DNA of 64,000 nt, from positions 241,013 through 305,012 of the forward strand of contig NZ_VAUO01000007.1 of the NCBI RefSeq assembly GCF_005796105.1, written 5' to 3'. This document shows positions 56,344 through 63,090 of this stretch, piece after piece; position 1 is the first letter of the stretch, and every line of letters starts with the position of its first letter. This DNA comes from Pseudomonas mosselii. GTDB lineage: Bacteria > Pseudomonadota > Gammaproteobacteria > Pseudomonadales > Pseudomonadaceae. Position numbers and translations under genes: made by a program. The notes under the pieces are model-generated. The model worked only from the letters and a program-made list of their open reading frames with translations. It did not search any database and was not told the DNA's origin.

Positions 56344-56803
56344 GTCGGCTTCCCTTTACTGCGAATTATTGATTGTTGAAAAGGCGCCGCCAAAAGGCGG
56401 CGGCCGTCAGGAATTCGTGCACCAGGGTGTTCGACGCCTGGGTGCCGAGCGTTTGAAATCTCAAACGGAATGCTAAGCGGCTGCTGGGGGGTTGGACAAT
56501 AGGCTGTTCGAAAAAAAGAACGAATGGTTGAACACCCCGTCTGAAATCCCCGCTTCGGCCCTTCGCGGGCAAGCCAGCCAGGAGGCATGAGGAGGTTAGA
56601 CGCAGAGGCAAATCTTGCGTTCGATCCTGCGTTGGCTCAGCCTCATCTTGCGCCACGCTCTCGGGAGACCGCGAGAGCACACCTATCTTTAGACCCCATC
56701 GCCGCCACCCAGGCCTGCCCCATCAGCCGGCTTGTACGGGAGAAAAAGGCTACAGATCAAGGCGATGGACGCCACAGGAACAGATGGGTATGATGCGCCC
56801 CGT
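56344..56803. promoter_or_regulatory. Upstream region of gabD and tRNA-Arg
   Basis: 460 bp without a protein gene. Near gabD a perfect palindrome CGTTTGA-AATC-TCAAACG lies at 56450-56467, about 105 bp upstream of the start, and is an operator candidate. A REP-like fragment (CCCTTCGCGGGCAAGCC) is near 56559. The last 100 bp should hold the tRNA promoter (GGTATGATGCGCC just upstream of the tRNA at 56788). Confidence 0.45.
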
Positions 56804-56880
56804 GCACTCGTAGCTCAGCTGGATAGAGTACTGCCCTCCGAAGGCAGGGGTCGTGGGTTCGAATCCCGCCGAGTGCGCCA
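56804..56880 (+). tRNA. tRNA-Arg (anticodon CCG)
   Basis: 77 nt cloverleaf. Acceptor arms GCACTCG / CGAGTGC, D-arm TAGCTCAGCTGGATAGAGTA, anticodon arm CTGCC-CTCCGAA-GGCAG with anticodon CCG reading CGG codons, T-arm GTGGGTTCGAATCCCGC, discriminator G and encoded CCA. It marks the boundary between the conserved chromosome and the accessory region that follows. Confidence 0.95.
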
Positions 56881-57151
56881 CCTCCCCCCCTCGTATCACC
56901 GCCCTTCAAATGTCTGGATCAAGCGCGTCTGCCGCAGGTTTTTCTGCGCCTGTCAGATGGAACGCAAGCGCCACTTTCTCAGCATCGCTGATATATGTGC
57001 GCCACTATATTTTGCGCACAATATAAACTCGCAAACGTTTATTGCGCGATTTCTGATCTTCTGCCGTCAGACGGTTTCCAAACGCCTTTGCAAGCAGCGA
57101 GTCACGCGCACCGATGAGGCCTAGCGGTTGCGCAGACTGCCCAGGCACTGC
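56881..57151. other. Spacer downstream of tRNA-Arg
   Basis: 271 bp. Lower in GC than the chromosome (ATATATGTGCGCCACTATAT around 56990). No gene, no integrase and no obvious repeat of the tRNA 3' end was found, so attachment-site remains are not demonstrated. Confidence 0.4.
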
Positions 57152-57616
57152 CTAAAAAGGCGCCTCGCCCCCTGGCATGTCGGCATGCGCCGCCAGCACC
57201 GCCTCAAGAGGCGCCTGTTTGCCACCCAGGGTGCCGTGCACGAGATTGAGCCAGATCACCGACACCGCCACCTGCCCTTTACCAAGCCAGTTACGCTCCA
57301 GATTGGCAGCGAGCACCTTCTGGCCCAGGGCGTAGAACGGTTGGGTATCGACGTCTCCCTGCGCCTTGGCCCTGCACAGTTCATAGGCAAAGCGTCGCGG
57401 AGATTGAGTGAGGCGTTTGTCAGTCGGAACACCCTGATGCTGCTCATACGCCGAGATACCCTCGGCATAACGTTGGGCAAGCACGCACAGCGCCAGGTAT
57501 TCGTCCAGAAACGCGGTCTGCAAACCTGCCTTGCCCCAGTTGGAGAGGGTGGCGGACTTGAGCATCCAGTCACAGGCTTGAGCAAAGCGCAGCGTCTGTT
57601 GCGCTTCCTGCATCGC

Positions 57617-57619
57617 CTA
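57617..57619 (-). other. In-frame amber stop in the interrupted gene
   Basis: TAG separates two open segments of 82 and 154 codons in the same frame. A nonsense mutation is the simplest reading. Confidence 0.8.
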
Positions 57620-57755
57620 GGCACCGAGGCTGCGGTACTTGTGCAGGCGAGCCATATGCAGATCGAAATCGCTGCCAAAGTCGTCCTGCCTGGAGATGGC
57701 CAGGTCAATTCTGTCCAACAACCCCGGCATGTAAGGCTGGACGAGCTCATAACAG

Positions 57756-57771
57756 CCAACCAGCCAACCAG
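57756..57771. repeat. 8-bp tandem repeat, two units
   Basis: CCAACCAG occurs twice here; the duplicated copy at 63858-63881 has three units, which shifts its reading frame. Confidence 0.85.
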
Positions 57772-57909
57772 AGAAGATGCTGTCCATCAGATGACAGGCG
57801 ACATTACCCAGCGCCACCCCGTCGTCCGGGTCTTCCTGCAACAGCAGCAAGCTCACTTCCAGCACATGCTTCTTTTTTTGACCATGTCCAAAACAGGCAT
57901 AGCGTCTAG

Positions 57910-58077
57910 GGAAACTCCGAGCAAGTTACCCACCAGCCGGAAATGGACGGCTTGGAGATGCCGAAAACCCCGATTTTCAGCCGCTGATTATTGGAAAACC
58001 AAGGCATAGCCTTGGTTTTCTGCCCTCACGGGCGCACCTCTCCCGCAGCAGGCAATAGTAACTTGCTCGGAGTTTCC
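57910..58077. mobile_element. MITE-like element (168 bp) with 20-bp perfect inverted ends
   Basis: Ends are GGAAACTCCGAGCAAGTTAC and its exact reverse complement. Each end is bordered by CTAG, a four-base target duplication that fits the YTAR preference of IS5-type elements. Removing the element and one CTAG restores an open reading frame through the interrupted gene. Inside is a strong hairpin (AAAACCAAGGC-ATA-GCCTTGGTTTT, about 57995-58019) and no coding capacity. Confidence 0.85.
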
Positions 58078-58104
58078 CTAGTGGAGTACGCGGTGTCGTA
58101 CTCG

Positions 58105-58114
58105 CTTTTGCCCC
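58105..58114 (-). repeat. Toxin-tip seam, fourth copy (one mismatch)
   Basis: GGGGCAAAAG on the minus strand, three bases after the stop of the 58118 gene. It corresponds to the GGTGCAAAAG seams at 60039-60048, 60687-60696 and 61409-61418 and can also be read Gly-Ala-Lys. Confidence 0.5.
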
Positions 58115-58117
58115 ATT

Positions 58118-58465
58118 TTAAACGTTACGCAACGTCCACCATCGGCAGCTGACCTCTGGCTCAAATATCACTCTGGCTTCCGAAATCGACTCGCAAATAT
58201 CAAATACAACATGAACTCCAGCCCCAGAACCATCCCGCACCAGCTCAATCGATTTGACATTTTCCGAAGAAACAACTGCCAGCTCTTGCATAGAAAGCCT
58301 CAGTACCATCTGGAAAGACTTCATCACAGCACTAAAAGACACATCAACTTCAATCTCACTATTTTTTGATTTTTTTGTATACCGACATAGAGCCAAGGTA
58401 GGATCAACCTCCACAGGTTCCATACCAAACTCCTCCAAAAAGTCATTTGCATCTGGAAACTTCAT
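58118..58465 (-). CDS. Small putative immunity protein (115 aa)
   Basis: 115 aa, acidic, from an ATG with a very strong AGGAGG upstream. Family not recognised. Sequence begins MKFPDANDFLEEFGMEPVEV and ends CRWWTLRNV. Base composition is lower in GC than the core chromosome. It directly follows the end of a toxin-tail remnant (stop at 58476, overlapping this ribosome-binding site), the typical toxin-immunity arrangement, so immunity function is inferred from position. Confidence 0.7.
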   Translation of the reverse strand: MKFPDANDFLEEFGMEPVEVDPTLALCRYTKKSKNSEIEVDVSFSAVMKSFQMVLRLSMQELAVVSSENVKSIELVRDGSGAGVHVVFDICESISEARVIFEPEVSCRWWTLRNV

Positions 58466-58475
58466 TACAACCTCC

Positions 58476-58585
58476 TCAGTGAAGCGGTATCACTGCGCTG
58501 AGTTTACGAGTTCCGTCATCAAGAACTTGGAATGTACTTTGAAAATTAGCAGCCTTACCCGATGGCCCTATAAACAAAGATTCTC
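58476..58585 (-). pseudogene. C-terminal tail of a toxin tip, cut by an IS element
   Basis: About 35 codons in one open frame ending with a stop that overlaps the immunity gene's Shine-Dalgarno. It reads ESLFIGPSGKAANFQSTFQV, then LDDGTRKLSAVIPLH. It begins at the IS5-family insertion. Its frame does not match the truncated tip on the other side of the IS, so they are not simply two halves of one gene. Toxin family not recognised. Confidence 0.55.
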
Positions 58586-58587
58586 TA

Positions 58588-59766
58588 AGAGGGTGTAGAC
58601 AAAATCAAGTAGTAAGCCGACGAGCCAGCATACGAGCCTCAGCCAGCCATACCCATGCCGCACTTACATCGAGCAAACGATCATGGTGCATGATCAGCCG
58701 CCTGGCTCGCTCATTCCATGCGTGAGTTCTTTCCACTACCCAGCGTTTGGGCATAACCACAAAACCACTCGTTGCTGGTGCTGGCGCGAACAGGTCGCCT
58801 TGTTCTGAATGCCATTTCCCGGTACGGCGATTATTCGGTCCTCTTATGACCTGTACCTGGACAGCATGAATGTCCTGCGTCCGCTGTGCCCACTTTCCGG
58901 CGTAGGCACTGTCAACGAACAGAGTATTCACGGATGGGTACTTGCCCATCGAGGATGTCACCGCGTCGTCCGCCGCGTCTCGATCCTGCACGCTGGCTGC
59001 ACTGATACTCACTGCCAAGAGCAAGCCCAGGGTATCAACGACCAGACTTCGCTTGCGCCCTTTGACCTTTTTGCCGGCGTCGTACCCACTTTCTCCGCCT
59101 TGGGGAGAGCTACGAGTTGACTGGGAATCGAGAACAGCGGCTGACGGCTTTTCATCACGATCCATCCGCTCTCGCCACTGGGCACGAAGCCGGTCGTGCA
59201 TTTGCTCAAACTTGCCCTGAGCGCTCCACCGTCGAAAGGTCTTGTAGACGTTGTCCCAATGCGGAAACTCGTGAGGCAGCATTCGCCATGAGCATCCCGT
59301 GCGCACGACATAACAGCACGCTTCCAAAAGCGTCCTTCGGGAGTGACGAGGCGGCACGCCACGGCCTCCCGAGACTTCAAACAAATCAGCGACCAGCGTC
59401 CATTCTGCGTCCGTCAGACAACTGGGGTAGCGCTGTTCCGGCAACTGGCGCCGGTGGGCCTCGGTGTAACCATAAGACTTACGAGGCTCGGATGGCTGGA
59501 AGCTACCTTTGGCTCGTTCCTTTATACGAACGATCCCGGCCAGCTTGAGCACTTTGGCAAAGGTGTCGGGATGAGCGGTGATGCCTGTTTCGGCATGGAA
59601 TGCTTTCGCCAGTTCGGCTTGGCTGGAATAGGGCTGCGTATGAGCGAGTCTGGTCAGCAGAGGGTAATGCTGCGCAGCGATTACGGGCGGGCGTCCGGTT
59701 TTAGGCATGGTGCAATGCTGTGTAGGCAAGGGGCAAGCAGCTTACTTTATTTTGTCTACACCCTCT
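58588..59766 (-). mobile_element. IS5-family insertion sequence (1179 bp)
   Basis: Inverted ends AGAGGGTGTAGACAAAAT (58588-) match exactly at the other end (59766). The element is bordered by TA on both sides (58586-58587 and 59767-59768), a two-base target duplication as in the IS427 group. It carries one intact transposase gene, and lies inside a toxin-tip region. Confidence 0.9.
58605..59708 (-). CDS. IS5-family transposase
   Basis: 367 aa from the ATG at 59708 (MPKTGRPPVIAAQHYP). An N-terminal helix-turn-helix-like domain of about 90 residues precedes the usual IS5 N-terminal block (CLTDAEWTLVADLFEVSGGR, LLEACCYVVRTGCSWRMLPH, EFPHWDNVYKTFRRW). The DDE domain includes AAVLDSQSTRSSPQGG, VDSAYAGKWAQ and WVVERTHAWNERARRL. 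It is a single uninterrupted frame, so the element may be active. Confidence 0.9.
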   Translation of the reverse strand: MPKTGRPPVIAAQHYPLLTRLAHTQPYSSQAELAKAFHAETGITAHPDTFAKVLKLAGIVRIKERAKGSFQPSEPRKSYGYTEAHRRQLPEQRYPSCLTDAEWTLVADLFEVSGGRGVPPRHSRRTLLEACCYVVRTGCSWRMLPHEFPHWDNVYKTFRRWSAQGKFEQMHDRLRAQWRERMDRDEKPSAAVLDSQSTRSSPQGGESGYDAGKKVKGRKRSLVVDTLGLLLAVSISAASVQDRDAADDAVTSSMGKYPSVNTLFVDSAYAGKWAQRTQDIHAVQVQVIRGPNNRRTGKWHSEQGDLFAPAPATSGFVVMPKRWVVERTHAWNERARRLIMHHDRLLDVSAAWVWLAEARMLARRLTT

Positions 59767-59768
59767 TA

Positions 59769-60063
59769 AAGGATCGTCGAAACCTCGCACAGTTGCTTTT
59801 ACGTCAATTCCGGCCTCTCTAGCTGCTGCTATACGGGTGTTATCCATACTCGTCAGCTTTCCATCGGGCATTTTCACCACATCGAAAGGATCACCTTTCC
59901 AACCATTGGCTCGCATACTTTGAACCAGGTTGTCGTAGGTATATTGAGTGCCACTAACTCGATCCGCCTTACTGAACGACACTGTGTTCTGTGAGAAACG
60001 AATATCACCAGCCGCATGAGACGTAGCATTTCCTGCTGCTTTTGCACCAATAGTAAATCTATG
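59769..60063 (-). pseudogene. Orphan toxin C-terminal tip, ParB-like type, truncated by IS5-family element
   Basis: No start codon; the frame opens right after the stop of the MafI-type gene with a Gly-Ala-Lys seam (IGAKAAGNATSHAAGDIRFS) and reads QNTVSFSKADR, YTYDNLVQSMRANGWKGDPF, then DVVKMPDGKLTSMDNTRIAA and KATVRGFDDPL, where the IS begins. The MPDGK...DNTRIAAAREAGI pattern is seen in ParB/sulfiredoxin-like tips of polymorphic toxins. The natural C-terminal end and a matching immunity gene are missing. Confidence 0.7.
60039..60048 (-). repeat. Toxin-tip seam GGTGCAAAAG
   Basis: Ten bases identical to 60687-60696 and 61409-61418, encoding Gly-Ala-Lys at the start of the ParB-like tip, 10 bases past the immunity-gene stop. 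Confidence 0.75.
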
Positions 60064-60313
60064 ACTTCAAGCCCTTCAGATGCTTGAATGGCCCTTCTTC
60101 TAAAGATAACCCCATACCCAAGGCCAATTGAATAGCCTCGGTATACTCCTCATCACTTATAGATACATCATATTCGCAAATATGGTCACACAAAATCTCG
60201 AAAGCCAGACTCTCTTCATTATATCCGACATAATCTAATGTTCCCTGAAGCAGCGTAGAATCTAGCCGCCCCTGGAATCGCTCTCCAAATTTGACAATAC
60301 GATCAGCGTACAT
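60059..60313 (-). CDS. MafI-family immunity protein
   Basis: 84 aa. RIVKFGERFQGRLDSTLLQG and YNEESLAFEILCDHICEYDV, then SISDEEYTEAIQL, fit the MafI immunity family, which commonly protects against EndoU-type toxin domains. It starts seven bases after the stop of an EndoU tip with AGGT upstream, so the pair is self-consistent. AT-rich codon use unlike the core genome. Confidence 0.8.
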   Translation of the reverse strand: MYADRIVKFGERFQGRLDSTLLQGTLDYVGYNEESLAFEILCDHICEYDVSISDEEYTEAIQLALGMGLSLEEGPFKHLKGLKS

Positions 60314-60640
60314 AGAGACCTACTTTATGGGCTTATAGGTTGGAATTGGTGCATTGTCGGGAAAGGCCGTGACCACCTTGCCCGTAGCTGGCTGGTAAAC
60401 AACACGCATACGAACTCCGTCACGCACTTCATAAGCAACCCATTTGGCAGGATCGCCTTTGCTTGTATAAATCCCGCCAGTTCCTGTTTGGGCGTACCAC
60501 TTGGTATTAGGAGACGTCGCAATGTCGCCAACCTCGTGAACTATTTTATCTGCCGACCAACTCCGAGGGAAAACTGTCTTCCCTGGTTGACCTGGCCACA
60601 TATGGCCACCACTTTCAGGCTTATCGCCATACAAAATATG

Positions 60641-60646
60641 TTTTTT
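60641..60646 (-). other. One-base-short A-run breaking the EndoU tip
   Basis: AAAAAA on the minus strand between the SPEAK and HILYGD codons. One more A would join the frames. A second case of the same kind lies at 61900-61905. Confidence 0.7.
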
Positions 60647-60686
60647 GCTTCAGGGGAAAGAACATCGACATAATCCTTTCTAGTCG

Positions 60687-60696
60687 CTTTTGCACC
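60687..60696 (-). repeat. Toxin-tip seam GGTGCAAAAG
   Basis: Identical to the seams at 60039-60048 and 61409-61418, encoding Gly-Ala-Lys at the start of the EndoU tip, six bases past the CdiI stop. Confidence 0.75.
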
Positions 60697-60702
60697 AACT
60701 TA

Positions 60703-61002
60703 TTATTTCTCTAAGAAAGCAGCCCGCACCATCAACAACCAATTTGCGTATGTCAGGCCTTCGGATTCGGGCTCAAAGAAACATCCAACTTTAGCAATCA
60801 TAATCTCGCGACAAGCATCTTCAGGAAGATTAAGAGCAATCAATTGGTCAAGCTCACCAGCCCCCGCGAGCAACCTCTCACGAGATTCACTATTAGTAAT
60901 TTCATGAATCACCTCACTGCTATTACTGAACTCTTCAGGCCAGTCTTGATGAAAATAGCAACCTAATAACTGACCGATAACGCTGTAATTTTTCATACTC
61001 AT
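60703..61002 (-). CDS. CdiI-type contact-dependent inhibition immunity protein
   Basis: 99 aa. MKNYSVIGQLLGCYFHQDWP and the helical remainder fit the CdiI immunity family that accompanies RNase A-like CdiA tips. The ATG overlaps the toxin stop (ATGA), the usual toxin-immunity coupling. It is expected to bind and neutralise the adjacent RNase tip in the cytoplasm. Confidence 0.82.
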   Translation of the reverse strand: MSMKNYSVIGQLLGCYFHQDWPEEFSNSSEVIHEITNSESRERLLAGAGELDQLIALNLPEDACREIMIAKVGCFFEPESEGLTYANWLLMVRAAFLEK

Positions 61003-61730
61003 GGCACCGTAGGGAATCCTGTAAGAATTTTATATCCTGTTGAAATTTTCGAATCACGCACAAGTATTACCCTGACCGAATTTGCATCTACTGCACCGGA
61101 CGCGCCGCGAGCAACAGATATTCCAACAGGGTTTGATAGCGTATGGTCAAGTCTCAAGCGGTTTGCGCTTCCAGAAAGCCAGTTCGCAATTTCTGTTCGC
61201 TTCATATCCAAGGTTTGTGAAACGGCCTTTTCAGCAACTGTTCGATCATAAAAAGATGACGAGCCAGTAATTTTAGGCTCCGCCGAAAGACGGCTTAACA
61301 ACTGTGCCTCTGATTGCCCGACATGCTTTGCAAGCAAGTGCCCACCAGCTGCCTCATGAGCTGCAAGTCCACCACCTGGAACAATTGGGCTAACTGCCTT
61401 CCCAGCTTCTTTTGCACCCGAAGCCACCCAGCGCCCCGACACCCACTTGACCGCCACCCCACCCAATTCAGCAGTCAAAATGCCAGTGGTCGCGTCAAAC
61501 AGGAACTCGCCCGTACCCTGCGGCCCCTTGGCCTGAGCCTCGTCAATGGCCCGCTCGATGCCTTGGGCTGGGATATCACTGGTGGCCCAAGCGTAGCCTG
61601 CACTGGCGCTGTCCAGCAAGCCAGCCCACACCCCTTGCACGGTGTCGATTGGATGCTGGGCGACCTGCGAAAGTGTATCGACTGCCTTGCCCGGCCAGCT
61701 AACCGCCTCGCGCATGTAACCAAGGCCCAT
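60999..61730 (-). CDS. RNase A-like toxin C-terminal domain of a polymorphic (CDI-like) toxin
   Basis: 243 codons from an internal ATG. The first 110 residues are pretoxin sequence (MGLGYMREAVSWPGKAVDTL, FDATTGILTAELGGVAVKWV). The Gly-Ala-Lys seam (SGAKEAGKAV) follows and then an RNase A-like domain: GGHLLAKHVGQSEAQLLSRL with the catalytic His region, SSFYDRTVAEKAV, and the end GYKILTGFPTVP. This matches the bacterial CdiA-CT RNase A family. The upstream part is frameshifted and truncated, so secretion is unlikely as it stands. The immunity gene overlaps its stop. Confidence 0.8.
   Translation of the reverse strand: MGLGYMREAVSWPGKAVDTLSQVAQHPIDTVQGVWAGLLDSASAGYAWATSDIPAQGIERAIDEAQAKGPQGTGEFLFDATTGILTAELGGVAVKWVSGRWVASGAKEAGKAVSPIVPGGGLAAHEAAGGHLLAKHVGQSEAQLLSRLSAEPKITGSSSFYDRTVAEKAVSQTLDMKRTEIANWLSGSANRLRLDHTLSNPVGISVARGASGAVDANSVRVILVRDSKISTGYKILTGFPTVP
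61409..61418 (-). repeat. Toxin-tip seam GGTGCAAAAG (in the RNase A toxin)
   Basis: The same ten bases as in the two downstream orphan tips, here in frame between pretoxin and the RNase domain, as expected for the exchange point. Confidence 0.7.
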
Positions 61731-61945
61731 TTCCGAGGCGACGAAGCCAAGCTCCCTGGCGGGCGCATACCCGGCGTAGGTGACATCGGCCTGATCGACT
61801 TGCTGGGCGGCGAAATAGTCGTCGAATATTGCCTTGCGATATTTCTCCTCCGGCCAACCGCCGTCTTTGAACGCCTGAAGCTGAATCTCGCGCGCATGGT
61901 TTTTTGATCAAGCTCGCGTGCCCGGCCCAGTGCATCAAGTGCGAT
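61731..61945 (-). pseudogene. Truncated, frameshifted pretoxin part of the RNase A toxin gene
   Basis: Upstream of the internal ATG the toxin frame stays open as HAREIQLQAFKDGGWPEEKY ... YAPARELGFVASE, with no start codon. At 61900-61905 a run of six A bases breaks it; with seven, the frame continues from IALDALGRARELDQKN. The sequence then ends at a junction with an IS66 remnant near 61945-61980. The N-terminal secretion part of the toxin is therefore lost. Confidence 0.65.
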
Positions 61946-61981
61946 CCATGAACCCCACCTATCACATGATGGGGCAACAGG

Positions 61982-62085
61982 TTACCGTGGCATCTCTGGC
62001 GAGCAGTTCCACGGCAGCAGCGCCTCGTACTCCTCTACCGACGAGGCATGCGGCAACCGCTCCAGTACGTGGCGCAGCCACGTAT
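61982..62085 (-). pseudogene. IS66-type transposase (TnpC) C-terminal remnant, minus strand
   Basis: Reads YTWLRHVLERLP-like: TWLRHVLERLPHASSVEEYE, then ALLPWNCSPEMPR and a stop. Only the last 34 codons are TnpC-like. Its first 40 bases are an exact inverted copy of 63322-63361. Confidence 0.75.
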
Positions 62086-62360
62086 TCAGGTAGCGGCGTT
62101 GCCAGAGCTGGCCCGGCTGCTGTCGAACAAACTCGAAGAGCTGTTTGGTCAGCAGCAGGAAACCACTGTCCGTAAGCGTGGCCCGACTCCGGCAACAGAT
62201 AGCCGGTAGATAGCAGCCAGATAGCACAAAGGAAGCAGCTCACGATGCAAGTTGATGCAGCAGTGATGCAGGCAGGCATGCGGCAGATATGTGGCAGACA
62301 TGATGCACCGATGATACAAACCACGGCCAATCAATGAATGATTTTGAGGCGTTAAGCAGG
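62086..62360. other. Unassigned stretch between the IS66 remnant and kptA
   Basis: About 275 bp. On the plus strand a short frame ends LARLLSNKLEELFGQQQETT, then VRKRGPTPATDSR and a stop at about 62208, looking like the tail of a lost gene of unknown family. The rest, AGCAGTGATGCAGGCAGGCA-type sequence, has no clear feature apart from the likely kptA promoter. Confidence 0.35.
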
Positions 62361-62921
62361 ATGAATACCAAGCAACTCAACGAGACCAGCAAATTTCTTA
62401 GCTATGTTCTCAGGCATGAACCACACGCCATCGGCTTGCAGCTAGACAACGAGGGCTGGGCAGATGTCGAATCCTTGATAGCCGGTGCCGCTAAAGATGG
62501 GCGAATTTTAGATATTGCCCTGATTCAGGCTGTCGTCAGCAGCAGCGATAAAAAGCGTTTCAGTCTCTCGGATGATGGCCTGCGCATCCGCGCCGTACAA
62601 GGTCACTCAACTGCTAGTGTGAGCCTTCAGCACGTCGAGAAAGAGCCTCCAGAGTTTCTCTACCACGGCACCGCCACACGCTTCCTGGAATCGATCCGGC
62701 AGCAAGGATTGATCGCAGGCTCTCGCCACCATGTGCACCTGTCGCAGGACATAACTACGGCTATTACTGTTGGGCAGCGCTATGGAAAGCCTGTGGTACT
62801 AAAAATTGAAGCCCTAAGGATGCACCAACAGGGCTTCAAATTCTTTCAGGCAGAGAATGGGGTTTGGTTAACCGCACATGTAGAAACCAGATTCATAAGT
62901 CAACATATCGATGACCTATAA
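62361..62921 (+). CDS. kptA: RNA 2'-phosphotransferase (KptA/Tpt1 family)
   Basis: 186 aa from ATG 62361 (an upstream ATG at 62334 would add nine residues). It transfers an RNA 2'-phosphate to NAD+. Family motifs: TSKFLSYVLRHEPHAIGLQL, then DNEGWADVESLI with the conserved RH and G, KKRFSLSDDGLRIRAVQGHS, YHGTATRFLESIRQQGL, and SRHHVHLS with VGQRYGKPVVLKIE. The gene appears complete. It sits between two IS66 remnants and overlaps a convergent SUKH-like fragment, so it was probably acquired. Confidence 0.93.
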   Translation: MNTKQLNETSKFLSYVLRHEPHAIGLQLDNEGWADVESLIAGAAKDGRILDIALIQAVVSSSDKKRFSLSDDGLRIRAVQGHSTASVSLQHVEKEPPEFLYHGTATRFLESIRQQGLIAGSRHHVHLSQDITTAITVGQRYGKPVVLKIEALRMHQQGFKFFQAENGVWLTAHVETRFISQHIDDL

Positions 62922-63090
62922 TCTGACGACTCCTTCTTAGCCGCCTCAAGCCAATCAGAGAAAATCTGATAAGACCTATTCTCCCAAGGCAACGCTTTGA
63001 GATTGGAGTAGTCATATATTCTCACCGGCGGATCACCTGAAAAATCCGCCCCGTCAAAACATGCCAAAACAACCCACCCGTCCACACCGC
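62900..63090 (-). pseudogene. SMI1/KNR4 (SUKH)-like immunity fragment
   Basis: About 60 codons: GWVVLACFDGADFSGDPPVR, then IYDYSNLKALPWENRSYQIF and SDWLEAAKKE. The WENR and SDWLE pattern near the C-terminus resembles SUKH immunity proteins. The 5' part is missing where IS66-type sequence starts. The 3' end overlaps the kptA stop. Confidence 0.55.

Larger units (their letters stand above)
57152..57905 (-). pseudogene. Interrupted accessory gene (MITE insertion and in-frame amber stop), possible immunity protein
   Basis: A helical protein of unknown family. From the MITE edge the minus-strand frame reads RRYACFGHGQKKKHVLEVSL and continues LLLLQEDPDDGVALGNVACH to RSLGA, where a TAG (57617-57619) interrupts. 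The same frame then continues AMQEAQQTLRFAQACDWMLK for another 153 codons to the stop at 57152. On the other side of the MITE the same frame is open back to near the stop of the 58118 gene, with no start codon, so the 5' end is also missing. By context it may be an immunity protein. Its 5' part is partly duplicated at 63783-64000. Confidence 0.6.
60320..60699 (-). pseudogene. Orphan EndoU nuclease toxin tip, frameshifted
   Basis: The tip begins after the CdiI stop with VGAKATRKDYVDVLSPEAK, then a run of six A bases (60641-60646) breaks the frame; with seven A bases it would continue KHILYGDKPESGGHMWPGQ. The second part is open for 104 codons and ends TAFPDNAPIPTYKPIK. HILYGD and GGHMWPG carry the two His of the EndoU RNase family and VVTAFPD the C-terminal part. 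No start codon: it can only be expressed after joining a parental toxin gene. Confidence 0.8.

Noticed and set aside
56732..57124. 130-codon open frame across the tRNA
   Set aside because: It translates the tRNA-Arg itself (VAQLDRVLPSEGRGRGFESR, a well-known artefact of tRNA genes) and has no ribosome-binding site.
57866..57885. Programmed -1 frameshift at seven A bases near the start of the duplicated gene
   Set aside because: At first the ATG upstream of the A-run seemed out of frame, but the other frame stays open through the run and across the MITE junction, so no frameshift is needed.
57128..58009. 293-codon plus-strand frame through the tRNA-distal region
   Set aside because: It runs opposite the interrupted gene and through the MITE, and has no ribosome-binding site or recognisable motif.
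58588..59766. The MITE as an internal deletion of this IS5-family element
   Set aside because: The ends differ (GGAAACTCCGAG versus AGAGGGTGTAGA) and target duplications differ in length (4 versus 2), so they are unrelated.
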